Below the pieces are notes generated by a model. That model worked only from the letters and a program-made list of their open reading frames with translations. It was not told where the DNA came from and did not search any database. The position numbers and the translations under genes are program-made. A stretch of DNA of 64,000 bases, taken from positions 186,001 to 250,000 of the forward strand of contig NZ_LVYD01000043.1 in assembly GCF_002077945.1 (NCBI RefSeq), given 5' to 3'. This document shows, in pieces, positions 62,931 to 64,000 of the stretch (positions are counted from its first letter, which is position 1; each line of letters opens with the position of its first letter). Origin of the DNA: Niastella vici (GTDB lineage: Bacteria > Bacteroidota > Bacteroidia > Chitinophagales > Chitinophagaceae).

Positions 62931-64000
62931 ATGATGAAATATTTACTCTGCATTATTGGGCTCCTGGCAGCAGTTTCGGGTTTTTCCCAACTGCAAACCT
63001 GTCCATCAAATATAAATTTTGGGTCGGGTGACCTGTCGTTCTGGTCAGCGGCAACGGGGCTGTTGGGCGGTTCCACCCAAAGTTATCCTGCCCCTAATAC
63101 CGGAGTAACTACCATTCCCGAATATTCTCTTGGCAATACCGGCATTCAGGTGATCACCACTTCATTCAGCGATCCGTTTGGCTATTTTCCCACAATTCCT
63201 GTTATTAACGGCTATGCTTATAATTATTCCATCATGTTGGGGTCAACGGCAACATCCCGTAACCTGAATACCGGGGGGCGAACCGTTGGCGGATTTACCC
63301 GGGCTGTCACTTATTCAATCGATGTGCCGCCGGGCTCTACTACAGTGCCCTATACCATGACCTATGCTTATGCCATGGTGCTGGAAAATGGAACGCATAA
63401 TTCAAATGAGCAGCCGCTGTTTAAAGCAACCCTCACCGCGGGTGGCAATGTTATTACCTGTGCTTCGCCGCAGTATTATTTACCCACCGACGATAGAGCG
63501 AACAGCGGGAATGGCGGTATTGGCGGAACCGGCGCTACGCTTGACACCGCCAAAGCAAAGGCCAATGGCTTTACCAACAGTAACGTTCCTTTTGGACAGG
63601 GAAGTAATGGGATACAACTATATGATGTATGGACAAAAGGCTGGCGTGAAGTTACTTTTGATCTGTCGCCTTACCGCGGCCAAACAGTTACCCTTACTTT
63701 TGAATCGGATAATTGCCGGCCGGGCGCTCATTTTGCCTATGCTTATATAGCCTTACGCAATGTGTGCGCCGGGCTCGAGATCAGCGGCTTAAAAACTGCC
63801 TGTTCCAATACAACGATTGAATATTCAGTGCCGGCGCTGGCCGAGGCCAGCTATGCCTGGACGGTGCCTGTCGGCTGGACGATCGTGTCAGGACAAAACA
63901 CCAATATTATTCAGGTAACAATTGGTAACACGGGCGGAAAGATCATAAACCGGGAAATAAACGGCTGTGCCGATCTGCGCGATACCATTGATGTTACCAC
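62931..64000 (+). CDS. Large secreted surface protein, 3' part beyond window
   Basis: The frame is open from the ATG at 62931 to the window end (>356 codons), with a second ATG at 62934. Signal peptide MMKYLLCIIGLLAAVSGFSQ is followed by beta-rich sequence: FGSGDLSFWSAATGLLGGST at the start, GWREVTFDLSPYRGQTVTLT and FAYAYIALRNVC, then a PKD-like unit (EYSVPALAEASYAWTVPVGW, IVSGQNTNIIQVTIG). This is the layout of long adhesins and gliding-associated proteins that end with a type IX secretion domain; that end is outside the window. Cys at domain ends may form disulfides. Confidence 0.85.
   Translation, partial: MMKYLLCIIGLLAAVSGFSQLQTCPSNINFGSGDLSFWSAATGLLGGSTQSYPAPNTGVTTIPEYSLGNTGIQVITTSFSDPFGYFPTIPVINGYAYNYSIMLGSTATSRNLNTGGRTVGGFTRAVTYSIDVPPGSTTVPYTMTYAYAMVLENGTHNSNEQPLFKATLTAGGNVITCASPQYYLPTDDRANSGNGGIGGTGATLDTAKAKANGFTNSNVPFGQGSNGIQLYDVWTKGWREVTFDLSPYRGQTVTLTFESDNCRPGAHFAYAYIALRNVCAGLEISGLKTACSNTTIEYSVPALAEASYAWTVPVGWTIVSGQNTNIIQVTIGNTGGKIINREINGCADLRDTIDVT

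Overview
The window looks like a chromosomal segment of a Bacteroidota bacterium, most likely Chitinophagaceae (Chitinophaga/Niastella-like). Evidence is the ECF sigma/FecR/SusC/SusD cluster with an STN-type SusC, paired GH43 and GH2 enzymes, an RteC-family protein, a PKD-type surface protein, weak or absent Shine-Dalgarno sites and several TAnnTTTG promoter -7 boxes. No rRNA, tRNA, CRISPR array or intact insertion sequence was recognised.

Layout. 1-4.1 kb: a cut aldo/keto reductase divergent from an AraC regulator, then a worn accessory stretch with a winged-helix remnant, an RteC-family gene between direct repeats and a perfect palindrome. 4.1-9.9 kb: a secreted protein, a secreted alpha/beta hydrolase with a truncated tandem copy, a ~21-bp repeat array ending exactly at that truncation, an Rnk/GreA-like factor, small unknown genes, transaldolase and a cupin. 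9.9-13.2 kb: two SDRs (one without catalytic Tyr/Lys), a second AraC paralogue and a DUF2147 protein. 13.4-23.2 kb: a polysaccharide utilisation locus (ECF sigma, FecR, SusC, SusD, double GH43). 23.3-30.8 kb: a minus-strand signalling block of kaiC, kaiB, kaiB, histidine kinase, two receivers and a PAS kinase, with a separate GAF kinase beyond. 31.3-42.1 kb: transporter and housekeeping genes (Bcr/CflA, VIT1, Uma2, rocD, ispE, bifunctional nuclease, etfBA, TPR, tilS, rhomboid). 42.6-42.9 kb: a second array with an exact 21-bp period. 43.1-55.5 kb: a potassium island with a sigma54-type regulator, kup, kdpFABC, a porin, and KdpD split into a sensor-only protein and a separate kinase. 55.6-64 kb: a Crp/Fnr regulator, GH2 glycosidase, small secreted proteins, a lipoprotein and the start of a large surface protein.

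How the genes work together. The STN domain of SusC and the FecR/ECF pair form a trans-envelope switch for glycan import, with the double GH43 behind its own terminator and palindrome. The Kai block has overlapping or nearly touching genes, which suggests one transcript coupling a KaiC ATPase and two KaiB proteins to His-Asp phosphotransfer. The Kdp block pairs high-affinity K+ uptake with an outer-membrane porin and a re-engineered sensor; kup alongside gives the low-affinity route.

The best candidates for something undescribed are the two 21-bp-period arrays, which share a half-unit and both lie between divergent genes; the kaiC-kaiB-kaiB-kinase-receiver operon; the split KdpD with a sigma54-type regulator; and short repeats inserted in frame in ispE and tilS.
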